Assembly: GCA_001303955.1 (NCBI GenBank)
Contig: LJUP01000001.1
Location: 84,328 to 142,533, forward strand
Direction of reading: 5' to 3'
Length of the DNA stretch: 58,206 bases
Origin: Bacteroides sp. SM23_62
Lineage (GTDB): Bacteria > Bacteroidota > Bacteroidia > Bacteroidales > SM23-62
Positions within the stretch are counted from its first letter, which is position 1; each line of letters opens with the position of its first letter. Both the position numbers and the translations under genes were made by a program. Shown here piece after piece: positions 39,097 to 48,635 of the stretch. The notes beneath the pieces are model-generated. The model was not told the origin of the DNA. It saw only the letters and a program-made list of their open reading frames with translations, and ran no database searches.

Positions 39097-42000
39097 ATGA
39101 AGACGAAATTTCCTGAATATAAAGGGCTTGACCTGACCGGGATCAACAAGGAAATAGAAGCGTTCTGGAAGGATAAAAAAACCTTTGAACAGAGTCTTGC
39201 AATAAGGGAAAACAGTCCCGCTTTCATATTTTATGAGGGTCCCCCGTCAGCCAATGGCATCCCGGGTATCCACCATGTGATGGCCCGTGCGGTAAAAGAT
39301 ATCTTCTGCCGCTATAAAACCCAGAAGGGATATCGGGTGGACCGTAAAGCCGGATGGGATACACATGGACTTCCGATTGAACTGGCTGTTGAGCAAACAC
39401 TGGGGATTACCAAGGATGATATCGGAAAGCAGATATCCATTTCAGAATACAATGAGATCTGTCGCAGGGAAGTGATGAAATATACCAGGGAATGGGAAGA
39501 ACTGACCGACCGCATGGGTTATTGGATCAATATGCATGATCCATATATTACCTATGAGAACAAATACATTGAAACCCTCTGGTACCTGCTGAAAAAACTG
39601 TTTGAAAATGATCTGCTGTATAAGGGATATACTATCCAGCCTTATTCCCCGGCAGCGGGATCAGGGCTTTCCAGCCATGAACTGAACCAGCCCGGTTGTT
39701 ACCGGGATGTAAAGGATACCACCATTGTCGCTCTTTTCAAACTGATCGAGGATGACAGGTCGGCATTCCTTTATAAAGATACCGATACGGATGTTTATAT
39801 GCTGGCCTGGACAACGACTCCATGGACCCTGCCGTCCAATACTGCCCTGGCCATGGGACCATCCATGGATTATGTGAGCGTTAAGACCTATAACCCTTTC
39901 AGCGGGGATCCCATTACCGTGGTATTGGCCAAAGCCATGCTTGAGACTTATTTTCCTGCTGGGAACAAAGATCTGAAATGGGATTCATACAGGCCAGGGG
40001 ACAATAAAATACCTTACCAGATACTTGGCCGGTACAAGGGAAAGGCTTTTGAAGGGATCTCCTATGAACAACTTATCGACTGGGTAAGGCCCCGGAAACC
40101 TGCATTCAAGGTGCTGCCTGGTGATTTTGTGACCACAGAGGAAGGAACAGGTATTGTTCATATCGCCCCGACTTTTGGAGCAGACGACTATCGGATTGCA
40201 CAGCAATACGATATACCGGCGTTGATCGTCGTCGACAGGGAAGGGTATACCCAACCCCTGGTTGACAGGCATGGCCGTTTTTACAGAATAGATGAACTGG
40301 ATAAGGATTTTGTAAAGGAATATGTGAACCAGGAAACCTATGGTGAATTCTCTGGCAGGTTTGTGAAGAATGAATATGATGAAACCATCCCAGAAGGAGC
40401 AGAGACGGCAGATGTTGCCATAGCCATAGACCTGAAGCAGCAAAATAAGACTTTCCAGATAGCCAAATACGAGCATAATTATCCGCATTGCTGGCGGACG
40501 GATAAACCGGTGTTATATTATCCCATGTCTTCCTGGTTTATCCGGACCACCCGGGTCAAGGACAGGCTGATTGCCTTGAACAATACCATTAACTGGAAAC
40601 CTGCCTCCACCGGCACAGGACGGTTCGGGCAGTGGCTGGAGAACCTGGTGGACTGGAACCTGTCGCGTTCCCGTTTCTGGGGAACCCCGCTGCCGATATG
40701 GATGACCGAAGACAAGACGGAAATCAAATGCATTGGTTCCGTGGCAGAACTGAAAACAGAAATCGAGAAAGCCGTATCTGCCGGGATCATGAAGGAAAAT
40801 CCACTGGCTGAATATATCCCTGGTGATAATACCGAGGAAAACTATCAAAAATTCGACCTGCACCGGCCTTTTGTTGATGAAATCTGGCTGGTCTCGGAAA
40901 GTGGTAAGAAAATGTTCCGGGAAACAGACCTGATAGATGGTTGGTTTGATTCCGGGGCCATGCCCTATGCCCAGTGGCATTATCCTTTTGAAAAGAAAGA
41001 AGAATTTGACCAGCTGTTCCCTGCAGATTTTATAGCCGAAGGAGTTGACCAAACAAGGGGTTGGTTCTTTACCCTGCATGCCATTGCGACCATGATATCG
41101 GATTCGGTATCTTTCAGGAATACCGTATCCAACGGACTGGTCCTCGATAAAAATGGCAATAAAATGTCCAAGCGCCTGGGCAATTCTGTTGATCCCATTG
41201 AAACCATTGAAAAATACGGTGCAGATCCTCTCAGGTGGTACATGATGACCAATGCCCAGCCCTGGGATAACCTGAAATTTGACATGAATGGGGTGGATGA
41301 GGTGAAGAGAAAATTTTTCGGTACGCTTTACAATACCTATTCATTTTTTGCCCTCTATGCAAATATTGATGGCTTCAACTTCCGGGATGGGGTAATCCCT
41401 GTAAAAGAAAGGCCCGAGATTGACCGTTGGATCATATCACTGCTGAACTCCCTGACCAAGGAGGTGGATGAGCAATTCGGCAATTACGAACCAACCAGGG
41501 CAGGAAGGGCCATCCAGGATTTTGTCATTGAAAACCTGAGCAACTGGTATGTAAGATTGAACCGGAAAAGATACTGGGGAGGTGAATTTACTACAGATAA
41601 GAGGTCGGCATACCAGACCCTGTATACCTGTCTTGAAACCGTTTCCAGGCTGATGGCACCGATGGCCCCATTCTATGCAGAACGCTTGTTTACTGATCTG
41701 AATAGTGTTTCCGGGCATCACCATGCAGAGTCTGTGCACCTTACCGATTTCCCTGTGTATGATGAAAGTTGGATTGACAAGGGACTGGAAGAACGAATGG
41801 GACTGGCACAGAAAATATCCTCCATGGTTCTTGGTTTGCGAAGAAAGGTAAATATCAAGGTCCGGCAACCACTGAATAAGTTGATGATACCGGTAATTGA
41901 TAATGGCTTCCAGGAAAAAGTTAAAGCAGTCAAAGACCTGATCCTGGCAGAGATAAATGTAAAGGACATTGAATTCCTGACAGATACGAGCGGGATCCTG

Positions 42001-42543
42001 ATAAAACGTATCAAGCCCAATTTCAAGTCCCTGGGTCCCCGCTTCGGAAAACTGATGAAAACAATTGCCACTGAGGTACAGAAAATGACGCAAGAAGACA
42101 TTTCCCGCCTTGAGGCGGCAGGTGAGTGGAAACTGGAGACATCAGGCCAGGAAATAATGCTCCTTCCGGAAGATGTGGAGATCACTACAGAAGACATTCC
42201 AGGATGGCTGGTGGCCAATGATGGCAACCTGACAGTAGCCCTGGATGTAACAATTACCGATGAATTACGTTATGAAGGCATTGCCCGTGAGTTCATCAAC
42301 CGCATTCAGAATTACCGGAAAGAAAGCGGGTTTGAAGTTACGGACAAGATCAATATCATGATCATGAAGCATGAATCCCTGAATAAGGCCATTGATCAGC
42401 ACAGGGAAAACATCGGCATGCAGACCCTGGCTGAAAGCGTTCAGCTGGTGGATGATATGGATACGGAAAATGCAAGGAAAGTGGAACTTGAAGAAGGATT
42501 GTATACATGGATGAAGATCGAGAAAACAGCCAGCGATATATAA
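39097..42543 (+). CDS. ileS: Isoleucyl-tRNA synthetase
   Basis: 1148 aa; GPPSANGIPGIHHVMARAVKD (HIGH-like), GWDTHGLPIELAVE, NKMSKRLGNSVDP (KMSKS). Confidence 0.98.
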   Translation: MKTKFPEYKGLDLTGINKEIEAFWKDKKTFEQSLAIRENSPAFIFYEGPPSANGIPGIHHVMARAVKDIFCRYKTQKGYRVDRKAGWDTHGLPIELAVEQTLGITKDDIGKQISISEYNEICRREVMKYTREWEELTDRMGYWINMHDPYITYENKYIETLWYLLKKLFENDLLYKGYTIQPYSPAAGSGLSSHELNQPGCYRDVKDTTIVALFKLIEDDRSAFLYKDTDTDVYMLAWTTTPWTLPSNTALAMGPSMDYVSVKTYNPFSGDPITVVLAKAMLETYFPAGNKDLKWDSYRPGDNKIPYQILGRYKGKAFEGISYEQLIDWVRPRKPAFKVLPGDFVTTEEGTGIVHIAPTFGADDYRIAQQYDIPALIVVDREGYTQPLVDRHGRFYRIDELDKDFVKEYVNQETYGEFSGRFVKNEYDETIPEGAETADVAIAIDLKQQNKTFQIAKYEHNYPHCWRTDKPVLYYPMSSWFIRTTRVKDRLIALNNTINWKPASTGTGRFGQWLENLVDWNLSRSRFWGTPLPIWMTEDKTEIKCIGSVAELKTEIEKAVSAGIMKENPLAEYIPGDNTEENYQKFDLHRPFVDEIWLVSESGKKMFRETDLIDGWFDSGAMPYAQWHYPFEKKEEFDQLFPADFIAEGVDQTRGWFFTLHAIATMISDSVSFRNTVSNGLVLDKNGNKMSKRLGNSVDPIETIEKYGADPLRWYMMTNAQPWDNLKFDMNGVDEVKRKFFGTLYNTYSFFALYANIDGFNFRDGVIPVKERPEIDRWIISLLNSLTKEVDEQFGNYEPTRAGRAIQDFVIENLSNWYVRLNRKRYWGGEFTTDKRSAYQTLYTCLETVSRLMAPMAPFYAERLFTDLNSVSGHHHAESVHLTDFPVYDESWIDKGLEERMGLAQKISSMVLGLRRKVNIKVRQPLNKLMIPVIDNGFQEKVKAVKDLILAEINVKDIEFLTDTSGILIKRIKPNFKSLGPRFGKLMKTIATEVQKMTQEDISRLEAAGEWKLETSGQEIMLLPEDVEITTEDIPGWLVANDGNLTVALDVTITDELRYEGIAREFINRIQNYRKESGFEVTDKINIMIMKHESLNKAIDQHRENIGMQTLAESVQLVDDMDTENARKVELEEGLYTWMKIEKTASDI

Positions 42544-42616
42544 GCCAATTGACTTTAACTCAAGAGTATATTTCCATATATTATTTTTTCTTATATTTGC
42601 CAAAATTTTGAGAGAA

Positions 42617-42991
42617 ATGGGAGAGAAGACCAGATATTCAGACGAAGAGTTGAGGGAATTCAAAGAGATTATCCTCCAAAAACTCGATAAGGCCAGACAA
42701 GATTACGAACTGTTAAAAGAATCAATCACGCACGGGGAGAGCAATGATACTGAGGATACCTCCCCGACGTTTAAGGTCCTGGAAGAAGGAGCTGCCACAC
42801 TTTCAAAGGAAGAGTCAGGAAAACTTGCCCAGCGGCAATTGAAGTTTATCCAGCACCTGCAGGCCGCGTTGGTGAGGATTGAAAATAAAACTTATGGGGT
42901 TTGCAGGGTGACCGGTAAACTTATCAGTCCGGAACGTCTCAGGGCAGTTCCGCACGCTACCCTCAGCATTGATGCAAAACAGGCACAGTAA
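42617..42991 (+). CDS. TraR/DksA family protein, Zn-finger cysteines largely lost
   Basis: ORF called from TTG 42608; ATG at 42617 (MGEKTRYSDEELREFKEIILQKL). C-terminus TYGVCRVTGKLISPERLRAVPHATLSIDAKQAQ aligns by eye to the DksA zinc-finger region but retains a single Cys. Confidence 0.87.
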   Translation: MGEKTRYSDEELREFKEIILQKLDKARQDYELLKESITHGESNDTEDTSPTFKVLEEGAATLSKEESGKLAQRQLKFIQHLQAALVRIENKTYGVCRVTGKLISPERLRAVPHATLSIDAKQAQ

Positions 42992-43022
42992 AAAATGATC
43001 GGGCCATGCCCAATCATTTTTT
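42990..43022 (+). terminator. Rho-independent terminator/attenuator between the DksA-like gene and lspA
   Basis: AAAAAATGATCGGGC-CAT-GCCCAATCATTTTTT: 15-bp arms with one mismatch, 3-nt loop, T-rich 3' arm. Confidence 0.82.
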
Positions 43023-43030
43023 TATCCCAT

Positions 43031-43717
43031 ATGTCCATCGGCAAAAAATCCATATTAATCATCCTGATCATCCTGACCATTGATCAGCTTTGCAAAATCC
43101 TGATCAAAACCAATATGAGCATCGGTCAGGAAATCCATGTGTTTGGCAACTGGTTTATCCTTCATTTTACCGAAAATAACGGGATGGCATTCGGCATGGA
43201 TCTGCCCGGGGAGAGCGGAAAGATCTTTCTGAGTCTTTTCCGTATCCTGGCAGTCACCGGGATTGCCTTCTACATGCGTTACCTGATCAGGCAAAAAGCA
43301 CATAACGGACTGGTCATATCAGTAGCCCTGATACTGGCAGGAGCTGCAGGGAATATTTTTGATTCCCTTTTCTACGGGATGATCTTTGACGATAGCTGGG
43401 GGAAAGTGGCTACCCTGTTCCCGGATGGAGGAGGATATTCATCCTTCCTGCACGGACGTGTGGTGGACATGTTATATTTCCCGGTCATAAGGGGTTACTG
43501 GCCAGACTGGTTCCCTTTCTGGGGGGGACAATCACTTGTTTTTTTCCGCCCGGTGTTCAACGTTGCTGATTCCTCTATCACCATTGGTGTTTTTATCATC
43601 CTGTTCTTTCAAAGGCGTCTTTTTACCGAGCAGAAGAAACCAACGGGAAAAGAGCCTGTTCCAGACACAGCGGGCAAGACAGAAACGACAGTGGAAACCA
43701 AAAAGACAGTTTCCTGA
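43031..43717 (+). CDS. lspA: Lipoprotein signal peptidase
   Basis: ORF called from 42995 but its first codons lie in the hairpin; Met13 (MSIGKKSILIILIILTIDQLCKI) at 43031 is a better start. NWFILHFTENNGMAFG, GAAGNIFDSLFYG, HGRVVDMLYFP, FRPVFNVADSSI. Confidence 0.94.
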   Translation: MSIGKKSILIILIILTIDQLCKILIKTNMSIGQEIHVFGNWFILHFTENNGMAFGMDLPGESGKIFLSLFRILAVTGIAFYMRYLIRQKAHNGLVISVALILAGAAGNIFDSLFYGMIFDDSWGKVATLFPDGGGYSSFLHGRVVDMLYFPVIRGYWPDWFPFWGGQSLVFFRPVFNVADSSITIGVFIILFFQRRLFTEQKKPTGKEPVPDTAGKTETTVETKKTVS

Positions 43718-43729
43718 TCCTTCCAATGC

Positions 43730-45892
43730 TTATTCGGGCGCTTCAGCCAATACAAAATCCAGTTGTCTTTTAGCCAGGTTGGCCCTTGCCACTTCTATCA
43801 TTATTTCATCCCCCAGCTGGAATTGCCTGCCGGTCTTTTTACCGACCAGGCGGTAATTATCCTCATCATAGTCATAAAAATCATCGGTCAAATCCCTCAT
43901 GGAGATCATCCCTTCACATTTGCAGCCCACCAGCTCAACATAAATCCCCCATTCGGTAACACCTGAGATCACCCCATCGAAAACTTCTCCGATCTTATCG
44001 CTAAGGAATTCCACCTGTTTGTACTTGATGGATGCCCACTCGGCGTTCATGGCCTTGCGCTCCATTTCTGAGGCATGTTTGCAGCGGGCTTCATATTTTT
44101 TGTGGCTCTTGGAATCCCCGCCTTTCAGGTAATGATCCAGCAGGCGGTGGACCATCATATCCGGATAACGACGGATGGGGGAGGTGAAATGAGTATAATA
44201 GGGGAACCCCAGTCCATAATGTCCTATATTCATGGTGGAATACTCTGCTTTGGCCATGGTCCGGATGGCCAGGTTTTCTATCATATTCTGCTCTTTTTTC
44301 CCCCTGATCTCTTCCATCAGCCGGTTGATCGAACCGGATATCTGCTTTTTGCTTCCCATCCGGATCTGGTAACCCAGGCGTCTGATAAAATAAGCAAATG
44401 ATTCAAGCTTGTCCTGGTTTGGTTTATCATGGATTCGGTATACAAAGGTCCTTGATTTTGTTTGGGGGACAGATCCCGTGGATGGATTTTCAGAAGGCAC
44501 TTTACCGATTAACTCGGCCACCTTTTTATTGGCCAGCAGCATGAATTCCTCGATCAGCTGGTTGGATTCCTTGTTTTCCCGGTAATAAATCCCGGTGGGA
44601 TATCCACTCTCATCGATGTGAAATTTCACTTCCACCCGTTCAAAGGAAAAAGATCCCTCGTTGAACCTTTGTTCCCGAAGGACCTGGGCAAGTTTGTGCA
44701 GCTGGAGTATTTCATCGTGAAGCTCTCCCTGCCCTGTTTCAATAATAGCCTGGGCCTCTTCGTAGGAAAACCGGCGGTCTGAAAGGATGACCGTCCGGCC
44801 AAACCATTGATCTGCCACTTCAGCCTCTTCATCCATCTCGAATACAGCAGAGTAGCACAGCTTTTCCTCGTCCGGGCGCAGGGAGCAGACCAGGTTGGAC
44901 AATTTTTCCGGCAGCATGGGCACTACCCTGTCCACCAGATAAACAGAGGTGCCCCTTTCATATGCTTCCTGGTCCAGCAGGCTCTTTGGTTTTACATAAT
45001 GGGTTACATCTGCAATATGTATACCCACTTCCCAGTTCCCGTTCTTGAGTTTCTGCAGGGAGAGGGCATCATCGAAATCCTTGGCATCGACCGGGTCGAT
45101 CGTGAAGGTCTTTACCTTGCGGAAATCGCGCCGTTCGGCATAATCCTGGGGGGTTATCTGATGGGGCACCCCTTCGGCGGATTTCTCCACTTCATCTGTG
45201 AATTTTGAAGGAAGCTCAAATTCAGCAAGGATGGCATGCATCTCGACATCATGCACCCCGGGTTCACCGAGGACTTCAATAATCTCTCCAACAGGATTTT
45301 TCGAACCTTTTGGCCATTCGGTGATCCTGCCGATGGCTTTTTGTCCAGTTTCAGCTCCATTCAGTTTATCGGGAGGGATGAACAGGTCATAGGGCATTTC
45401 CTTGCTGTCAGGATTCAGAAAAGCCCAGTGCCTGGAGACCTCCACAATCCCCACAAAGGTTTTCCTGGCCCGTTCTATGATCTCAACAACTTCCCCTTCG
45501 GCCCGTTTTTCCCTTCTGCGGGCGTACAGGTAAACCTTTACATAATCCCCATTCAGGGCATGGTTCAGGTTGTTCCGCGAAACAAAAACGTCTTCTTCAA
45601 GGGCATCGGATAAAACATAGGCATACCCGAACTGGGTCATATCCACGGTGCCGTAAATATATCCCCCTTTTGATTTCAGTTTGTATTTCCCGGGATACAC
45701 CTCGACCAGGTCCTTTTTTTCTGCCAGGTGTTCAAGGATGGGAATGATCTGCCGCCTGGTTGCGACATCTTTTATATTAAGCCTTTTTGCCAGCTGTTTA
45801 TAATTGAAGGTCTGGCTCGGGCGGTTGGTAAAGACCCCCATCACAGCATTGGTAAGGACATCCCTGGACTGGTTCTTTTTCTTTCTTGCCAT
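43730..45892 (-). CDS. rnr: Ribonuclease R
   Basis: 720 aa; TIDPVDAKDFDDALSL, VGIHIADVTHYVKP, RGTSVYLVDRVVPMLPEKLSN, HFTSPIRRYPDMMVHRLL, S1 domain. Confidence 0.97.
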   Translation of the reverse strand: MARKKKNQSRDVLTNAVMGVFTNRPSQTFNYKQLAKRLNIKDVATRRQIIPILEHLAEKKDLVEVYPGKYKLKSKGGYIYGTVDMTQFGYAYVLSDALEEDVFVSRNNLNHALNGDYVKVYLYARRREKRAEGEVVEIIERARKTFVGIVEVSRHWAFLNPDSKEMPYDLFIPPDKLNGAETGQKAIGRITEWPKGSKNPVGEIIEVLGEPGVHDVEMHAILAEFELPSKFTDEVEKSAEGVPHQITPQDYAERRDFRKVKTFTIDPVDAKDFDDALSLQKLKNGNWEVGIHIADVTHYVKPKSLLDQEAYERGTSVYLVDRVVPMLPEKLSNLVCSLRPDEEKLCYSAVFEMDEEAEVADQWFGRTVILSDRRFSYEEAQAIIETGQGELHDEILQLHKLAQVLREQRFNEGSFSFERVEVKFHIDESGYPTGIYYRENKESNQLIEEFMLLANKKVAELIGKVPSENPSTGSVPQTKSRTFVYRIHDKPNQDKLESFAYFIRRLGYQIRMGSKKQISGSINRLMEEIRGKKEQNMIENLAIRTMAKAEYSTMNIGHYGLGFPYYTHFTSPIRRYPDMMVHRLLDHYLKGGDSKSHKKYEARCKHASEMERKAMNAEWASIKYKQVEFLSDKIGEVFDGVISGVTEWGIYVELVGCKCEGMISMRDLTDDFYDYDEDNYRLVGKKTGRQFQLGDEIMIEVARANLAKRQLDFVLAEAPE

Positions 45893-45989
45893 ATCAGACT
45901 TACTGCCTCAGGAAGGTATAAAATTTTCTCTATATCACTCAATTTTTATAAATTTCATTCATCAAATTGTCTGATAAAACCACCCTTAT

Positions 45990-47075
45990 ATGGAATTATT
46001 ACGCAAACTGCGTTTGAAAATCCTGCTTTTTATTGTTTTACCAGCCTGGTGTATCCCTGCGTTTGTTTTTAGCCAGGATGAGGAATCAGACCATTTTTAT
46101 TCTGATACCCTGTCCATACAAGCAGACATTTTCAACGCGGAGGAACCGATGGATATCACCTTGCGCTTTGATATCAAAAGCTATCGACGAAACAAATTCA
46201 AGGATGAATACCTCCCCGTGCAGTTAACCTACCATGTGAACGATACCCTGGATATCAATAAAAAAGTGAGGGTAAAAGCCCGTGGAGAAAGAAGGAGGGA
46301 AATTTGTAAACTGCCACCCTTCTGGCTTAACATCAAGAAGGCAAAAGTCGGGAACAAATACCTCGAAGGAACCAGTAAGATCAAGATTGTGACACATTGC
46401 TCGGATTCAAAACTATATGAGCAATACCTGATCAAGGAATACCTCACCTATAAGATCTATAATGAAATATCTCCCTATAGTTTCAGGGTCAGGCTCATCC
46501 GCATGAAATACATCGATACAGGCCGCAAGAACAAGGAAACCAGTTCATGGGCATTCATGATTGAGCCGGAAAAAATGATGGCAGAACGGCTGGATGTTTT
46601 ATCAATTAAGTCAGACAAAATTAGCATGCACTACACAGATACCTTATGCATGGATGTTGTTGCAGTTTTTATGTACATGATCGGAAATGCGGATTATTCC
46701 GTAGCCGGCAGGCATAACCTGAAACTGATCAGGCGTAAGGACCCGAGCCAGCCCCTGATAGTCCCGGTTCCCTATGACTTTGACTATGCCGGAGTGGTCA
46801 ATGCAAGCTATGCTATTCCCGGGGAAAACCTTGGCATCACCTCTGTGACGGAAAGGTATTTCACGGGTCCCTGCAGGGAGGATCAACATTATTTAACGGC
46901 CATTGAACAGATATATAAAAACAAAGACAGGATACTTGACATTGTTGATTCATCAACGTATCTGGATGAAAAAAACAGAAAGGAAATGAGCCGTTACCTG
47001 GTTGAATTTTTCACCGAGGCTGAAGGGGAACGTCTTTTGAGAAATATCCGGAGCACCTGTACGGGTAAACATTGA
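45990..47075 (+). CDS. Exported hypothetical protein with CotH-kinase-like features
   Basis: 361 aa; signal peptide; VRVKARGERRREICKLPPFWLNI; VFMYMIGNADYSVAGRHNLKLIRRKD...LIVPVPYDFDYAGVVN. Confidence 0.6.
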   Translation: MELLRKLRLKILLFIVLPAWCIPAFVFSQDEESDHFYSDTLSIQADIFNAEEPMDITLRFDIKSYRRNKFKDEYLPVQLTYHVNDTLDINKKVRVKARGERRREICKLPPFWLNIKKAKVGNKYLEGTSKIKIVTHCSDSKLYEQYLIKEYLTYKIYNEISPYSFRVRLIRMKYIDTGRKNKETSSWAFMIEPEKMMAERLDVLSIKSDKISMHYTDTLCMDVVAVFMYMIGNADYSVAGRHNLKLIRRKDPSQPLIVPVPYDFDYAGVVNASYAIPGENLGITSVTERYFTGPCREDQHYLTAIEQIYKNKDRILDIVDSSTYLDEKNRKEMSRYLVEFFTEAEGERLLRNIRSTCTGKH

Positions 47076-47150
47076 TTACTGGATTCCTGTGTAAAAAGAT
47101 TAAATTTGCTTACCAGAAAAGGCAATTAATCATTACAGCAGGCAGGTCTG

Positions 47151-48617
47151 ATGAAACTTTGTATTTACAACACACTTTCCCGTAAAAAAGAGATATTTGA
47201 ACCGCTCCATCCGCCGTTGATCGGGATGTATGTATGTGGTCCGACGGTTTACGGGGACCCGCATCTCGGGCACGCCCGCCCGGCCATTACTTTCGATCTG
47301 GTTTTCCGTTACCTGAAACACCTTGGATACAGGGTTCGCTATGTAAGGAATATAACCGATGTGGGCCACCTGGAGGCAGACCAGGATTTCGGGGAGGACA
47401 AGATCTCCAAGACGGCAAGGCTTGAACAACTGGAACCCATGGAGGTGGTCCAGATGTATACCAATGAATACCGGCTGAAAATGATGCAGTTGAATGTTCT
47501 TCCACCCAGCATCGAACCCGCAGCTACAGGTCACATGATTGAACAACAGGCCCTGGTGGAAAAGATCCTGGAAAACGGTTTTGCCTATGAAAAAGCGGGG
47601 TCTGTATATTTTGATGTTGAAAAATACAACCGGAACAACAATTACGGAAAACTGTCAGGGAGAAAAATCGAGGACCTGATCGCCAGTACAAGGGAACTGG
47701 AAAAACAACAGGAAAAAAAAAGCCCGCTGGATTTTGCCATCTGGAAAAATGCTGACCCGGAACACCTGATGAGGTGGCCATCCAGGTGGGGTGAAGGATT
47801 CCCCGGCTGGCACGTGGAATGCTCCGTGATGAGCGCCAAATACCTCGGAACGGAGTTTGATATACACGGAGGCGGCATGGACCTGCTGTTCCCTCACCAT
47901 GAGTGTGAGATCGCACAGACCGTTGCCGGTTACGGTAAAGAGGCAGTACGGTACTGGATGCATAATAACATGGTCACACTCAACGGCCAGAAAATGGGTA
48001 AATCACTGGGCAATGCCATCAGCCTGGAACAATTCTTTTCAGGAGAACATTCATTGCTGGAAAAGGAATATCATCCCATGACCATTCGTTTCTTTATATT
48101 GCAGGCACACTACCGGAGCACCCTGGATTTCTCCAATGAAGCACTGCAGGCTGCTGAAAGGGGACTCGAAAGATTATTTGACGGCATGAAAACCCTTGAC
48201 AGGATCACACCATCGGAGAAATCAACGATGGACCTGGAACAGCTGGAGAAATCGTTTTTTGAGGCCATGGATGATGATTTTAACAGCCCCATTGCCATTT
48301 CCCATTTATTCGAGGGGATAAAGACCATCAACAATGCTGCAGCCGGAAAGGAGTCCATGACAGAAAATGACCTGGAAAAATGCAGGCAATTCTACCATAA
48401 GGCTGTCCAGGAGATTCTGGGCCTCCTACCGGAGGGGAAAGCTTCGGGGGACCAGGAACTGACAAGAGAGCTGATCGAACTGCTGCTGCAGATGAGGACA
48501 GATGCAAGGAAAAACAAGGATTTCGATATGGCCGACAGGATCCGTGATGAGATGGCCCGACTTGGTGTGGAAGTAATGGATACCAAGGATGGCTTTGAAT
48601 GGAAACTGCACAGGTAG
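47151..48617 (+). CDS. cysS: Cysteinyl-tRNA synthetase
   Basis: 488 aa; [75 protein letters not shown]. Confidence 0.98.
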   Translation: MKLCIYNTLSRKKEIFEPLHPPLIGMYVCGPTVYGDPHLGHARPAITFDLVFRYLKHLGYRVRYVRNITDVGHLEADQDFGEDKISKTARLEQLEPMEVVQMYTNEYRLKMMQLNVLPPSIEPAATGHMIEQQALVEKILENGFAYEKAGSVYFDVEKYNRNNNYGKLSGRKIEDLIASTRELEKQQEKKSPLDFAIWKNADPEHLMRWPSRWGEGFPGWHVECSVMSAKYLGTEFDIHGGGMDLLFPHHECEIAQTVAGYGKEAVRYWMHNNMVTLNGQKMGKSLGNAISLEQFFSGEHSLLEKEYHPMTIRFFILQAHYRSTLDFSNEALQAAERGLERLFDGMKTLDRITPSEKSTMDLEQLEKSFFEAMDDDFNSPIAISHLFEGIKTINNAAAGKESMTENDLEKCRQFYHKAVQEILGLLPEGKASGDQELTRELIELLLQMRTDARKNKDFDMADRIRDEMARLGVEVMDTKDGFEWKLHR

Positions 48618-48635
48618 CTGCATCATGGAATAGCT

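Noticed and set aside
40513-41079. 188-aa minus-strand ORF inside ileS (and similar long antisense ORFs in ileS, cysS, rnr)
   Set aside because: Antisense to strongly conserved tRNA synthetase/RNase R coding sequence; composition looks like frame shadowing, no recognisable domain.
47086-47135. Near inverted repeat GATTAAATTTGC...GGCAATTAATC upstream of cysS
   Set aside because: Imperfect, AT-rich and without a T-tract; T-box-like regulation is not expected in this lineage and no T-box motif was seen.
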